This document shows, in pieces, positions 1 through 8,490 of a stretch of DNA of 64,000 nucleotides (its first letter is position 1; each line of letters starts with the position of its first letter). The translations under genes and the position numbers were made by a program. The notes under the pieces were generated by a model. The model was not told where the DNA came from and searched no databases. It saw only the letters and a list, made by a program, of their open reading frames with translations. This DNA is from Paenibacillus sp. (lineage in GTDB: Bacteria > Bacillota > Bacilli > Paenibacillales > Paenibacillaceae), in the NCBI GenBank assembly GCA_023512345.1, contig JAILZT010000005.1, positions 287,243 to 351,242 of the forward strand, given 5' to 3'.

Positions 1-1
1 A

Positions 2-874
2 TACTTTTACGCTAATGATCCTGTACTGCTTGATGCTCCTATCTATATATATTATGAATCCAATAATCCGCAATATAGACAAAAGATTTACTTTGGGACT
101 CCACGCCAATATTTAAACCAAATATACCGAGACCGAGGGTATGGTAACTTGACTCAATCGAGAAACATTACTTTGTTGGATATTAAGCATGCCGATGTAA
201 ATGGGGACGGAACGATTGATAACATATATTTATTTGGAAATAAACCAGAAGGAACTGGAGAGTTTGCTGATCAGATCACACTTGTGATCCAAGATGGACT
301 TTCTAACAAAACTACAACGGTAAATCTTCAATACAATGCTGGATATAACGCTAGACTTTTTCTGGGGGATTTTTCTAAGGATAGCGTAGCGGATATTTTA
401 ATAAGTATTGATACTGGAGGAAGCGGCGGATATGGCATATTCTATGTGTATTCCTTTAAGGATAACAATCTTCAAGAAATGTTTAATGTTGAAAAATACA
501 ACACTGAATATAAATTCATTGTAAACTATGAGGATTTTTATAAAGTAAGCATAGGGAATCCCCAACTTAACGTGCTATTCACAATTGACATTAGCAACAA
601 GGGCGGAGAGTACTTATCACAATACTACAACGAAGATGGCAAACTAAAACAACCCGTAAAAGGAGAGGTTCTTGCCTTAGCTGCCTTATATCCCATTGTC
701 ACAAACGAAAAAAGCAATAGTTATGATTTACTTGCTATTCAACGAATTATCGGCACTACTAATTCGGATACATTAGGGTACGTAGAAAACCTTTTGACAT
801 GGGATGGTACTAAATTTATTTCATCAAGATTGTCAGTAGCCATACTTGGTACTAATTTAATTGCTCATTACTGA
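2..874 (+). CDS. VCBS/FG-GAP-like protein, 5' end outside window
   Basis: The reading frame is open from base 2 to the stop at 874, giving 290 visible residues, so the TTG at 149 is probably internal and the true start lies left of the window. The visible part is hydrophilic and beta-rich. It has a calcium-loop-like stretch, DVNGDGTIDN, followed about 50 residues later by a degenerate DFSKDSVADI, which is the pattern of VCBS/FG-GAP-type repeats found in many Bacillus and Paenibacillus surface or spore-associated proteins. No membrane segment or sorting signal is visible at the C-terminus. A strong hairpin follows the stop. The function is unknown and the family call rests only on the two Asp-rich loops. 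Confidence 0.65.
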   Translation, partial: YFYANDPVLLDAPIYIYYESNNPQYRQKIYFGTPRQYLNQIYRDRGYGNLTQSRNITLLDIKHADVNGDGTIDNIYLFGNKPEGTGEFADQITLVIQDGLSNKTTTVNLQYNAGYNARLFLGDFSKDSVADILISIDTGGSGGYGIFYVYSFKDNNLQEMFNVEKYNTEYKFIVNYEDFYKVSIGNPQLNVLFTIDISNKGGEYLSQYYNEDGKLKQPVKGEVLALAALYPIVTNEKSNSYDLLAIQRIIGTTNSDTLGYVENLLTWDGTKFISSRLSVAILGTNLIAHY

Positions 875-886
875 TCAATTTTTGAT

Positions 887-922
887 CATAGAGGCAACCT
901 CCTCGATTGGATTGCCTCTATG
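887..922 (+). terminator. Hairpin terminator after the VCBS-like gene
   Basis: A perfect 11-bp stem, CATAGAGGCAA with TTGCCTCTATG, starts 13 bases after the stop. The T-tract that follows is weak (TTCTC). A smaller TGATCA dyad overlaps the region at 872-888. Confidence 0.6.
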
Positions 923-1005
923 TTCTCATGAATGAACGTGCGGGTGAAACGAGGGTTAGATTTGATGTTTACTGCCTTAATAGTTTGAAAGTTGCCCCAG
1001 ACATA

Positions 1006-1575
1006 TTAATAATCTAGGAGACGCCCATTATCATTCCATTGACCGTACATTTTGTTTTCTCTAGTTTTTGTTATGAATTTGTCTAATCTGCTCCTAAACA
1101 ATTCTGGCTGATTCTTATTGCTTTGTATCGTGTCGATCCGAACTCTTTTATAAAGTTCTGGAAATGCCATGAAATTATCGTATACATGCTTTTCCTCTTT
1201 TAGCCTTTGCTCTATATCTTCATCTATTCCAAAAAAATTGAGATCCATTTCAGGAAGAACCCTCCTTCCTTCATCTCTCATTAACCCCATTTTTTCAAGG
1301 CGGCGAACACGTTCTTTATTTAATTCAGTCCATGAACTTTTTTCACTTCTAGGAGACAGCCTCTGAGCCAGCTCCGTTTCAGAAATTTTCTTTTTAACTC
1401 CATCGATCCATCCAAAGCACAAAGCTTCCTCAACCGCGTCCAAATATAACAACACATTAGGGGTGGGCGTCATACTAACCAAGACCCAGCAAGACCTTTT
1501 AGCCTTTCCGTTTTCCTGCAGCCAAACCCTCAGATCTTCTCTTGATTTTGCTGGAATAAGATTTTCAATTTCCAT
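1006..1575 (-). CDS. YdeI/OmpD-associated (OmdA) family protein
   Basis: This 189-residue soluble protein resembles the YdeI family (OmdA domain), often annotated as bacteriocin-protection or thymidylate-synthase-like. The early block with LYLDAVEEALCFGWIDG is the characteristic part, followed by an SPRSEKSSWTELN segment and a basic helical C-terminus. The ATG at 1575 follows an AAGGATAAAGTG stretch that may serve as a ribosome site. It lies 30 bases downstream of the VOC gene on the same strand, so the two are probably co-transcribed. The biochemical role is not established for this family and no catalytic residues can be assigned. Confidence 0.7.
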   Translation of the reverse strand: MEIENLIPAKSREDLRVWLQENGKAKRSCWVLVSMTPTPNVLLYLDAVEEALCFGWIDGVKKKISETELAQRLSPRSEKSSWTELNKERVRRLEKMGLMRDEGRRVLPEMDLNFFGIDEDIEQRLKEEKHVYDNFMAFPELYKRVRIDTIQSNKNQPELFRSRLDKFITKTRENKMYGQWNDNGRLLDY

Positions 1576-1605
1576 AGAAAATCACTTTATCCTTTTTAGA
1601 TTGAG

Positions 1606-2070
1606 TTATTGTTTATTCGAAATAACTTGATCTAGAAACTTATCTGCGTCGCTATTGAATTTCCACGAAACTCCGAACTTATCAACCAGCATTCCAAAGC
1701 ATGAAGACCAGGGAGTATTGGATAGAGGCATCATAACATGTCCACCAACAGACAGTTTATTAAAATATTCCTCCAGTTTTTGTTTATCATCGATGACTAA
1801 ACTAATCAGTGCATTATTTCCTTTCACCAACCCACCTGTTACCCTCTTCATTGAAGGTAAAATATCCGACATCATTATTTTTCCACCTGCGAATTCTATT
1901 GAAGACTCCATGATCATATTTAACTCATTTTCTGGCAGTGGATAGTTTGGATCTTGTGGAATATCCTTAAATTTAGCTTTTTTCACTTCATTTGCATGTA
2001 AAGCCTCCGAATAAAATTCAATCGCTTGTTCTGCAAATCCAGCAAAGTTTAAATATGCAATAGCTGACAT
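1606..2070 (-). CDS. PhnB-like VOC-superfamily protein
   Basis: The 154-residue product belongs to the vicinal oxygen chelate (glyoxalase/bleomycin-resistance) superfamily, PhnB-like branch. The evidence is the N-terminal LNFAGFAEQAIEFYSEAL motif, a central strand pattern ending in GGKIMMSD, a VDDKQKLEEYFNKL repeat, and the C-terminal CFGMLVDKFGVSWKFN that is typical of this branch. Members bind small molecules or metal but this one has no assignable substrate. The ATG has an excellent site (GAGGGAGGTAATCTTT). It is divergent from the WYL regulator, whose probable operator lies between them. Confidence 0.8.
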   Translation of the reverse strand: MSAIAYLNFAGFAEQAIEFYSEALHANEVKKAKFKDIPQDPNYPLPENELNMIMESSIEFAGGKIMMSDILPSMKRVTGGLVKGNNALISLVIDDKQKLEEYFNKLSVGGHVMMPLSNTPWSSCFGMLVDKFGVSWKFNSDADKFLDQVISNKQ

Positions 2071-2112
2071 AAAGATTACCTCCCTCTTGTTATAGATGTA
2101 GTATAATCTACG

Positions 2113-2138
2113 AAAGGTGACTGCTGTATGTCACCTTT
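2113..2138. promoter_or_regulatory. Perfect inverted repeat between VOC and WYL genes
   Basis: AAAGGTGAC and GTCACCTTT form a perfect 9-bp dyad with an 8-base spacer in the 99-base divergent intergenic region. It is placed to act on both promoters and is a natural operator candidate for the adjacent WYL-domain regulator. A plus-strand TATAAT lies at 2102-2107 just in front, but no good -35 box was found. Confidence 0.5.
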
Positions 2139-2169
2139 TAATCTAGAGCACAAAAAGTGAGGCATAACT

Positions 2170-3081
2170 ATGGAAAAGGTTGAGAGATTAATATCCATAA
2201 TCATGATATTGCTGAAAAAAGATGTTGTTCCAGCAAACGAATTCGCACAATTGTTTAACGTTTCCAAAAGAACTATTCTACGTGATATGGAAACACTAGG
2301 CTTATCAAACATCCCAATCTATTCTATCTATGGGGTCAATGGAGGCTACGGCATTATGGATGAATACAAGATTGATAAACGTCTTTTAAGCAGCTCCGAC
2401 TTAGAGAATATATTGACTGCGTTGAACGGTTTGGAACAAATTCTAATCAGCGAAGAAGTGGATGTGACTATAAAAAAAATAGAAGGAATGGTTAGCCCAT
2501 TGTCTCTGAAGAGTTCAATTCAACTCTCCTTTTATGATTGGGAGGGTCGGTCTGAGATTCTTCAAACCTTGAAAACGGTACAAGAATCAATATTAATGAG
2601 AAGATTAGTTTCATTTGATTATATAGATAAAAATGGCACAACATCGAACAGAATTGTCGAGCCATATCAGCTGCATTTTAGTGAAATGAGTTGGTACCTG
2701 AAAGGATTCTGTTTACAGCGTAAGGGAAATAGAACGTTTAAATTATCTCGGATCGATAATCTTATTGTGGATGAAAAAACATTTAACCCTAGAGAATTTT
2801 TATTAGAACAAGAACGCGAAGCAAATTATCAACCGCAACTTGTCGCTATTAATGCATTAATTTCGCCGAGTATAAAAGATCATTTCATTGAAAGGTACGG
2901 TCGAAAGAGTATTGAACACTATAGCTCTGAATATTTATTAGCAACAATTCATGTCCCTCAAAACAGTTTGGGATTTCAATTTTTAGCAAGTTTCGGGACA
3001 AATCTAAAAATCATAAAGCCCAAAACATATGTTGAAGACTTTCGAAATTATCTAAATAAAATGGTGGAGAAATACTCTTGA
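2170..3081 (+). CDS. YafY-type HTH + WYL-domain transcriptional regulator
   Basis: This is a 303-residue regulator. Residues 1-60 form a DeoR-like winged helix (NEFAQLFNVSKRTILRDMETL as recognition region). Residues about 130-215 form a WYL domain: here the key triad appears as MSWYLKGFC preceded by RIVEPYQLHF and followed by TFKLSRIDNL. The C-terminal WCX-like part ends in FRNYLNKMVEKYS. WYL domains usually sense a ligand and change DNA binding. The ATG follows GTGAGG at 7 bases. It is divergent from the VOC/YdeI-like pair and probably controls it through the dyad at 2113-2138; this last point is inference. Confidence 0.88.
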   Translation: MEKVERLISIIMILLKKDVVPANEFAQLFNVSKRTILRDMETLGLSNIPIYSIYGVNGGYGIMDEYKIDKRLLSSSDLENILTALNGLEQILISEEVDVTIKKIEGMVSPLSLKSSIQLSFYDWEGRSEILQTLKTVQESILMRRLVSFDYIDKNGTTSNRIVEPYQLHFSEMSWYLKGFCLQRKGNRTFKLSRIDNLIVDEKTFNPREFLLEQEREANYQPQLVAINALISPSIKDHFIERYGRKSIEHYSSEYLLATIHVPQNSLGFQFLASFGTNLKIIKPKTYVEDFRNYLNKMVEKYS

Positions 3082-3152
3082 AAAGAGCTTTGAAATCAAA
3101 CAGTCTTTACGAGTAGATTAGAAGACTGCCGATATTGAACTCTCTTGCCTCG

Positions 3153-3389
3153 TTAGCTTAATAATAAATCCTGAATAGATACAAAAAAAACAAATAAAGA
3201 AATAAAAATACTCAGATACCAGAATCCTTTTCTGCCTTTCTTAAGTTCTTCTAATCCCATTACCAATATCATTACTCCTAAGCAAAGCATCGTATATGGC
3301 GCCAAATCAGATGTTTTAGTAATTAAACTATAAGTTGATGTAGCAATAACTATTATAGCTAAAATCATTTTACTAATTTTAAGAAACAT
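3153..3389 (-). CDS. Small membrane protein, DUF3953/YczI-like
   Basis: The 78-residue protein has three predicted membrane helices (residues about 5-25, 30-46 and 56-76) separated by a short basic loop, EELKKGRKGF. Size and the loop between helices 2 and 3 resemble the DUF3953 family typified by Bacillus YczI; I recall this family rather than having searched it. The start is well supported by AGGAGG 5 bases upstream. It is monocistronic and convergent with the WYL regulator. Function is unknown. Confidence 0.65.
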   Translation of the reverse strand: MFLKISKMILAIIVIATSTYSLITKTSDLAPYTMLCLGVMILVMGLEELKKGRKGFWYLSIFISLFVFFVSIQDLLLS

Positions 3390-3579
3390 AATTCTCCTCC
3401 TGCAAAATTAATTTTTCTACCATTATATAATCTGAGATATCTTTTCAAAAATTGGGCTCTGTTACGTTACATTTACCGTCAAAAAGGGTTGTTTTCCTTA
3501 ATTATCCTGTTATATACTGGGTATGATTCTGTGTGAGGTTTGTCACAACAAAAGACCATTACAGAAACGGAGTGAAAAC

Positions 3580-4038
3580 ATGATTCATAATCACTGGAAA
3601 ATCGGTAAGCTGGTTCTTATAACGACTGCGCTGGCCTGGGTACTGGGAGCGTGCTCTGCCAAGGATTCAGCCACATCAGAAGAACCGAAGAATATCTCAG
3701 CGGCCGTACAGGTTGAGGAGACAGGGAGACCGGAATACTTGCCGAAGGACTTTCCACTCCCGGATGATGTTGAAATAACCACTTCCCATTCTGAGCAAAA
3801 CGACGGAAAAAAATCGGTTCTATTAGTTTTTAAATCCCAAGAAAAGCTTGATAAGCTGGCAGAAACTTATAAACAGTTTTTCCAGGATCAAGGGCTCACG
3901 GACACAGCGGAAACCATTGACGAGAAAAACCTCATTATTCAAGGAGATACCAAGTCTGAAAGCTGGTCACTAATCGGTGGTGCTTTATCCACGCAGGAAG
4001 ACACTGTGGAGCTGACTTTAAACTGGTCTGAGTTGTAA
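3580..4038 (+). CDS. Secreted lipoprotein of unknown function
   Basis: The 152-residue product starts with a type II signal peptide: a short basic head, a hydrophobic core and a lipobox LGAC, so Cys is expected to be lipid-modified and the mature chain to sit outside the membrane. The ATG at 3580 was preferred over the upstream frame opening at 3523 because it gives an intact signal peptide and has GGAGTGAAAAC before it. The mature part begins with a Ser/Glu-rich linker, then a compact domain with LPKDFPLPDD and a pattern of beta-strand and helix. No enzymatic motif is visible. A TTGTTT/TATACT promoter-like pair lies near 3490-3520. Confidence 0.7.
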   Translation: MIHNHWKIGKLVLITTALAWVLGACSAKDSATSEEPKNISAAVQVEETGRPEYLPKDFPLPDDVEITTSHSEQNDGKKSVLLVFKSQEKLDKLAETYKQFFQDQGLTDTAETIDEKNLIIQGDTKSESWSLIGGALSTQEDTVELTLNWSEL

Positions 4039-4123
4039 TTTATTGCACACTATTAGAATGCGGTCTTGACAAAGAGCTTAGTTCACAACGTGTGGTTTTT
4101 TAGAATAATACTGCTATCTAACC

Positions 4124-4170
4124 AAAAAACAAGCCATCCCTTCACATTACTTACAGGGATGGCTTTTAGC
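4124..4170. terminator. Bidirectional terminator
   Basis: AAGCCATCCCT and AGGGATGGCTT pair perfectly (11 bp, 13-base loop), flanked by an A-rich tract on the left and T runs on the right. It sits between the convergent lipoprotein gene and the amidohydrolase gene and can stop both. Confidence 0.75.
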
Positions 4171-4231
4171 TTTTCACTTATTCTTAATTAACTTACGCTT
4201 CACTACACTCCGACTGTGACGTCCCCTATTA

Positions 4232-5107
4232 TTAGAGCGCCGCAATCCGCTGCTGAATACGCGGAAACAGCCCAAAGGCATTCTCGTAAAACACCTTCTC
4301 GTGATGCTGCTCAGGTACGAGCCGGCGGACGAATTCGGCGTACAGGTCAATTGGGGCAAGCGGCCAATCGGTTCCGAACAACATTTTCTCGTAATGATCG
4401 GAGTATACGAGCGCCCTTCGAAAATGATCCATAAACAAGGGTTCGTTCATGAACCTTTCAAAATGGGGGCGATCGCCGACGACAAGACCGGACAAGTCAG
4501 CATAGACGTTCGGATTCTTGGCCACTACTTCTGCAGCGTCCATCACCCAGGGATCGCCCAGATGGCAGATCATAAAGTTCACGCCGCGCTGCTGAAAGGC
4601 TAATTCATCCACGGTAAGAGGATGCGAATACTTAAGCAATCCATTCATCGAGTAAGTATCGCCAGTATGAATAACTACGGGCATGTCGTACTTGGCAGCC
4701 AGCTCATAGATTGGTGTATAGATTTTGTCATAGACGTAATGATGATAATACCCAGCATACAACTTAATTCCCGCTACCGAGGGATCATGCAGCCGCGCTT
4801 CAATTCGGTCAAGCTCCTCCTGAGCGTGATCCCCTGTGAGTATGTTCGGATTAATGCCAACGCATTCCATTAAAAACGGCGGAACACTGTCTTCCAAGTC
4901 AAGTCCCATCGGATTGGGTGAAGTAGAGTCGGGAAAGGCTCCCTTCGTCTGCTCCGTGACCCCCATACCGATGCCGAGAACAACGTCGTTCTTGTCAAAC
5001 TCAACCTTGAGGCCAGCTGCTGTGTAATCTACTGAGGACAGATCCCTCGCTGTTTGATGAAAGCTGTCGATGTCCGACAGATGAATGTGAATGTCAATGA
5101 TCGGCAT
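4232..5107 (-). CDS. Amidohydrolase-2 family metal-dependent hydrolase
   Basis: The 291-residue protein is a TIM-barrel amidohydrolase of the amidohydrolase_2 type. It opens with the metal motif DIHIH, has a strand ending VVIHTGDTYS, then MICHLGDPW, and closes with LFGTDWPLAP, whose Asp is the usual catalytic or metal residue. Such enzymes act as lactonases, decarboxylases or hydrolases on small acids and sugars; the substrate is unknown here. The start at 5107 is chosen because MPIIDIHIHL is the family-typical N-terminus and AAGGAG lies 7 bases upstream. It overlaps the end of the GNAT-fusion gene by 14 bases, which indicates translational coupling and a shared pathway. Confidence 0.82.
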   Translation of the reverse strand: MPIIDIHIHLSDIDSFHQTARDLSSVDYTAAGLKVEFDKNDVVLGIGMGVTEQTKGAFPDSTSPNPMGLDLEDSVPPFLMECVGINPNILTGDHAQEELDRIEARLHDPSVAGIKLYAGYYHHYVYDKIYTPIYELAAKYDMPVVIHTGDTYSMNGLLKYSHPLTVDELAFQQRGVNFMICHLGDPWVMDAAEVVAKNPNVYADLSGLVVGDRPHFERFMNEPLFMDHFRRALVYSDHYEKMLFGTDWPLAPIDLYAEFVRRLVPEQHHEKVFYENAFGLFPRIQQRIAAL

Positions 5108-8100
5108 TTGAGGTCTCCTTTTCGTCAGTAGGACTAGCAAAAGTCAGCTTCAGAAGCTCATGTACATCCTCTGGATTCAGCGTGATCCCCCCCAAGATCA
5201 GAAAGGTTGGCTGTGTCCAAGTGGTTTCTCCATTCAGAAGAGGAAGATTGTGATTCACACCGTGAGTGAATACCTTATTGTTCACATACGCCGAAGCCCT
5301 CTGATTGGGATAACTATGATAACTATTCACAATATGGAGCATATCCTTACGTGTTGCCGCACCGATTCGCATGATCCCCTTTGAATCAAGATGAGCTTCC
5401 AACTTCCCAAGAAGGAACTTGCCTTCCTCGGGGAATTCCATCCATCCTTCTGAAAATACAGTCGAAGGCTTGAAGTAACTCTCCTCATATAGTGAATAAT
5501 GAGGCAGAACCACTCCACTTCCATTGGTCACCGAATGGTGCACACAGAGTACAGGGACGCCGGGCAGCATAAGGTAATGCTGGTTGATTGTGATCCCCCT
5601 GTTTACTTGCTGCTTCTCAATGGAAGTGGTTATTCGCAGTCCCTTCCAGACGTTGCCTTGAACATCAATCCGCTTCACCCATGCTGCGGATCTCGGCTCC
5701 TGCTGCCGACTGAATCCACCCATGCCGGGAATTCCCACGCCGAGTCCACCGTGCCAAGGATTCCACCAAGAACGCGGGACCGCTTCCGGATAGGAACTGT
5801 CCAGCCATTCTACCCCTAGGTGTTTCAGGGAATGCACGACACTTCCGAACTCAGGGGCTGCCGCTATCGAGAGAACACCATTGCTCACCGTGTAAATGGA
5901 ACCCACCGTGCCTTCTTCCATCGTGCAGTTGACGGTTGCTTCCGTCTGAGGGAACCAGAGACCCGACCGCTCCTGAACTCGATCCTCTCCGCGATAGACA
6001 ACCCGTACCTTTCGTCCGGATTCGCTATGACCCGGCGATTCCATTTCCTCAGGTGGGAGCTCAAAGTCTGCAGAGCGTAAATCTTGCTCCCTTTGCAACT
6101 CGATGCAAGCCGCTATCCGCTCTGTTCCGTCATCGTTTTGCACATACAGTTCGAGGCTCCCTGCAAGCGGAATCATCTTTCGTTCGATTAGTTCTGCATG
6201 AAACGCCCCCGACGCAAATGGATTTCCGCCGCCGAGCGTTAATTCCAGATGATCGTCCAGTACCGGTACGACCGAATCCCGTTGCCTCCGTGCGAAGGAG
6301 CGGAATTCCGACCACTTGGTGAATGTGTTTAGAGCAAACACAGTCGCCTTTGTCCGCACGACATCTCCGGCGGCAATTCGGCCAAGATTATGCTCCAGCC
6401 CAAGTGGGTATTCCGGGCGGAGCAGCTTCAGAGAAGGATCCCAGCAAATACCGCATGTGACGTTCTCTTCCTTGCAGAACAGCCAGTTCTCCGTTATCTG
6501 GGAGCTGTCCCAACGATTCGGATCGCCGGAGTAAGCATCGCCCATGTCCACGTAATGGCCCTGGTATGGCAGGATAAGTCGTTTGCCAAAGAAGCCGAAA
6601 TTCGTCAGCACATACATATTCTCATCCAGCGCCTTGCTGCTTGTATTGCAGATCTCATGATGAAACTCAGTAATTCCGTTTGCAAACAGCCTGGCCACCG
6701 TTTTTATCTCCAGACCCGGGAAGTTTTCCGACTCGTAGAGGGCTTCTAGAACCTGGCTCTCCCCTTGTGAATATATCTTCACTTCTTTGGCCTGTTTCTT
6801 GGAGAATTCTTCTGCGAACGGCTTGCCTAGCTTCGGATAGGTCCACCAGAAGTTATGGGTGGAGCCGGGGTATTCAATCCAGATTCCATTGTCGATCTTG
6901 TTCAGATGTAGGGAGAATGCGCCGTTCACGGCGACCCACTGATCCCCCTCCTGCCCGCCAAAGCGGCCATGCTTTCCCTTCATTAGGACGGATAGTTTGC
7001 TTGTGAAGGAGACAGCTTTCTTTCCAGCTGGAACGGCCGTCACCTCAACATCCTGTGAGTAGAGCCCGTAAGAACGCAGGGTGAAGGGTACCGGGACAGC
7101 AGCCTTACTCTTAGCCGGAAGCGTGAAGCGCACCTCACGATCCGCCCATTCAAGGAATCCATCCTCCGGTAAGTCAAAAGCGAACTCTGCTTTCGAAGCA
7201 AAATTATTCTCCACGTTCAGGTACAGTTCGGACGGAAGATCCGGGTAGAGCTCCTGAGTTGGCAGCACTATCTTCATCTTAACCGGAAATTTCGGAGCGA
7301 TGCCAATGCGGAACTCTGCTCGCTTGCCACCGATGATCCATTTGCTCATAACAACCGGATGGGTCTTCTTATCATTCTGCTCCTCCCGAACAGGGTCAAG
7401 CTCGAAATAACCCTCGACGATAACCTTCTCTCCCGGAGCGAGTGTTTGTGCAGAGGAAAGGGCAAACCTGATATTCTTATCGTTCTGGCCCTTGATTTCA
7501 ATCGCCAGCTCGGAAGCAGAGCGATTCTTGATATGATAGCGAATCTTGTAGGCGGAACCGAAAACAAGATCGTGGTCGTCAATCTCAGTAGATATTTCAT
7601 AATCGGGAGTATCAAGAGCGGTTAGCCCGCGGCCAGTCTTCTCGAATTCTGCCCGCAAGGTGAGGTCTCCCTTTTGCCAAGTGTAATCAAAGAAATCAAA
7701 ACCACGCTCCCGTCGACCATCCGGCTGGATGGGGAGTTCTCGGGTGCTGTCTGCGTACCAATCCAGCTCATCGAAATAGGGAGCAAGCGCTTCAGTTTGC
7801 AGGACGGTCGGAATGAAGTTCATCAAATGGACGTAATCTTCATTTTTTTCCCAGAAGAATCCGCATTTCTTATACATCGGTACAGCCTTGGTGTTGCCTG
7901 CCCAGGTAAACAAATCGAGACGCGGCCAACCCGCTTCGACAGTTTTGCGTACGGCGTTCAAAATCAGATTGCGGCCTACCTTATAACCATGAAAGTCGGG
8001 TCGCACATTTAATAGCGGTACATACAAGGCTCCTTCATCTTGACGGTAGTGTGCAAAACTGCAGAAGCCGACCACCTCGTTGCCATCAACGGCGATAAAC

Positions 8101-8273
8101 ACATGAAGATTGGATGAAATCTCCATCTCTCGACGCACGCTGTCCTCTGTTCTCTGGTTGGTGCCGCCACCCCAGCTTTCGTTACTGCGGTTCCACATCT
8201 CAGCGATCGCTCCAGCATAGGAAGGATCGTATTCGATAATGCGGATCTGTTCCGCAGTTGCATTTGCTGTCAT
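5094..8273 (-). CDS. GNAT acetyltransferase fused to large beta-sandwich region
   Basis: A 1059-residue protein. Residues about 10-155 form a GNAT acetyltransferase domain, with VPLLNVRPDFHGYKVGRNLI as the acetyl-CoA loop region and NTKAVPMYKKCGF as the closing motif. The remaining 900 residues are beta-rich: a segment resembling immunoglobulin-like or NPCBM-style sandwiches (about 220-440), a segment rich in Trp and Asn (about 450-660), and a C-terminal part (about 800-1040) that looks like a galactose-mutarotase or glycan-binding fold. There is no signal peptide, so it acts in the cytoplasm. The ATG follows AAGGGGATGAGTTC. Coupling to an amidohydrolase suggests processing of an intracellular sugar derivative; that is inference. 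Confidence 0.78.
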   Translation of the reverse strand: MTANATAEQIRIIEYDPSYAGAIAEMWNRSNESWGGGTNQRTEDSVRREMEISSNLHVFIAVDGNEVVGFCSFAHYRQDEGALYVPLLNVRPDFHGYKVGRNLILNAVRKTVEAGWPRLDLFTWAGNTKAVPMYKKCGFFWEKNEDYVHLMNFIPTVLQTEALAPYFDELDWYADSTRELPIQPDGRRERGFDFFDYTWQKGDLTLRAEFEKTGRGLTALDTPDYEISTEIDDHDLVFGSAYKIRYHIKNRSASELAIEIKGQNDKNIRFALSSAQTLAPGEKVIVEGYFELDPVREEQNDKKTHPVVMSKWIIGGKRAEFRIGIAPKFPVKMKIVLPTQELYPDLPSELYLNVENNFASKAEFAFDLPEDGFLEWADREVRFTLPAKSKAAVPVPFTLRSYGLYSQDVEVTAVPAGKKAVSFTSKLSVLMKGKHGRFGGQEGDQWVAVNGAFSLHLNKIDNGIWIEYPGSTHNFWWTYPKLGKPFAEEFSKKQAKEVKIYSQGESQVLEALYESENFPGLEIKTVARLFANGITEFHHEICNTSSKALDENMYVLTNFGFFGKRLILPYQGHYVDMGDAYSGDPNRWDSSQITENWLFCKEENVTCGICWDPSLKLLRPEYPLGLEHNLGRIAAGDVVRTKATVFALNTFTKWSEFRSFARRQRDSVVPVLDDHLELTLGGGNPFASGAFHAELIERKMIPLAGSLELYVQNDDGTERIAACIELQREQDLRSADFELPPEEMESPGHSESGRKVRVVYRGEDRVQERSGLWFPQTEATVNCTMEEGTVGSIYTVSNGVLSIAAAPEFGSVVHSLKHLGVEWLDSSYPEAVPRSWWNPWHGGLGVGIPGMGGFSRQQEPRSAAWVKRIDVQGNVWKGLRITTSIEKQQVNRGITINQHYLMLPGVPVLCVHHSVTNGSGVVLPHYSLYEESYFKPSTVFSEGWMEFPEEGKFLLGKLEAHLDSKGIMRIGAATRKDMLHIVNSYHSYPNQRASAYVNNKVFTHGVNHNLPLLNGETTWTQPTFLILGGITLNPEDVHELLKLTFASPTDEKETSNADH

Positions 8274-8401
8274 GAACTCATCCCCTTATTTTTCAAATAT
8301 GAGTATGTATTCTACAACTGTAATGAAATAGTCTATTATGAGTTCTTATTATACTATAATTTGGAAGATTATGACAAGAAGCATAACTCTTACTCCCCAA
8401 C

Positions 8402-8434
8402 AAAAAAACTTCCGCCAGCACAAAGCCGCAGAAG
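8402..8434 (-). terminator. Terminator after the aldolase gene
   Basis: On the minus strand CTTCTGC pairs with GCGGAAG (one G-T pair), followed by a run of seven T. It lies about 57 bases past the stop of the DHDPS-family gene and separates it from the GNAT-fusion operon. Confidence 0.65.
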
Positions 8435-8490
8435 CTTAATAGATAATTTAAAACTGGCCCTATCATTATTAAACTAACATTCCTCGATAG

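Noticed and set aside
5499..7006. Several plus-strand open frames of 70-130 codons inside the GNAT-fusion gene
   Set aside because: They are antisense to a gene with strong coding character, lack ribosome sites and show Arg/Ser/Pro-rich composition typical of shadow frames.
8274..8400. AT-rich stretch with TATAAT-like boxes on both strands
   Set aside because: Several overlapping -10-like hexamers but no matched -35 box, so no promoter was called.
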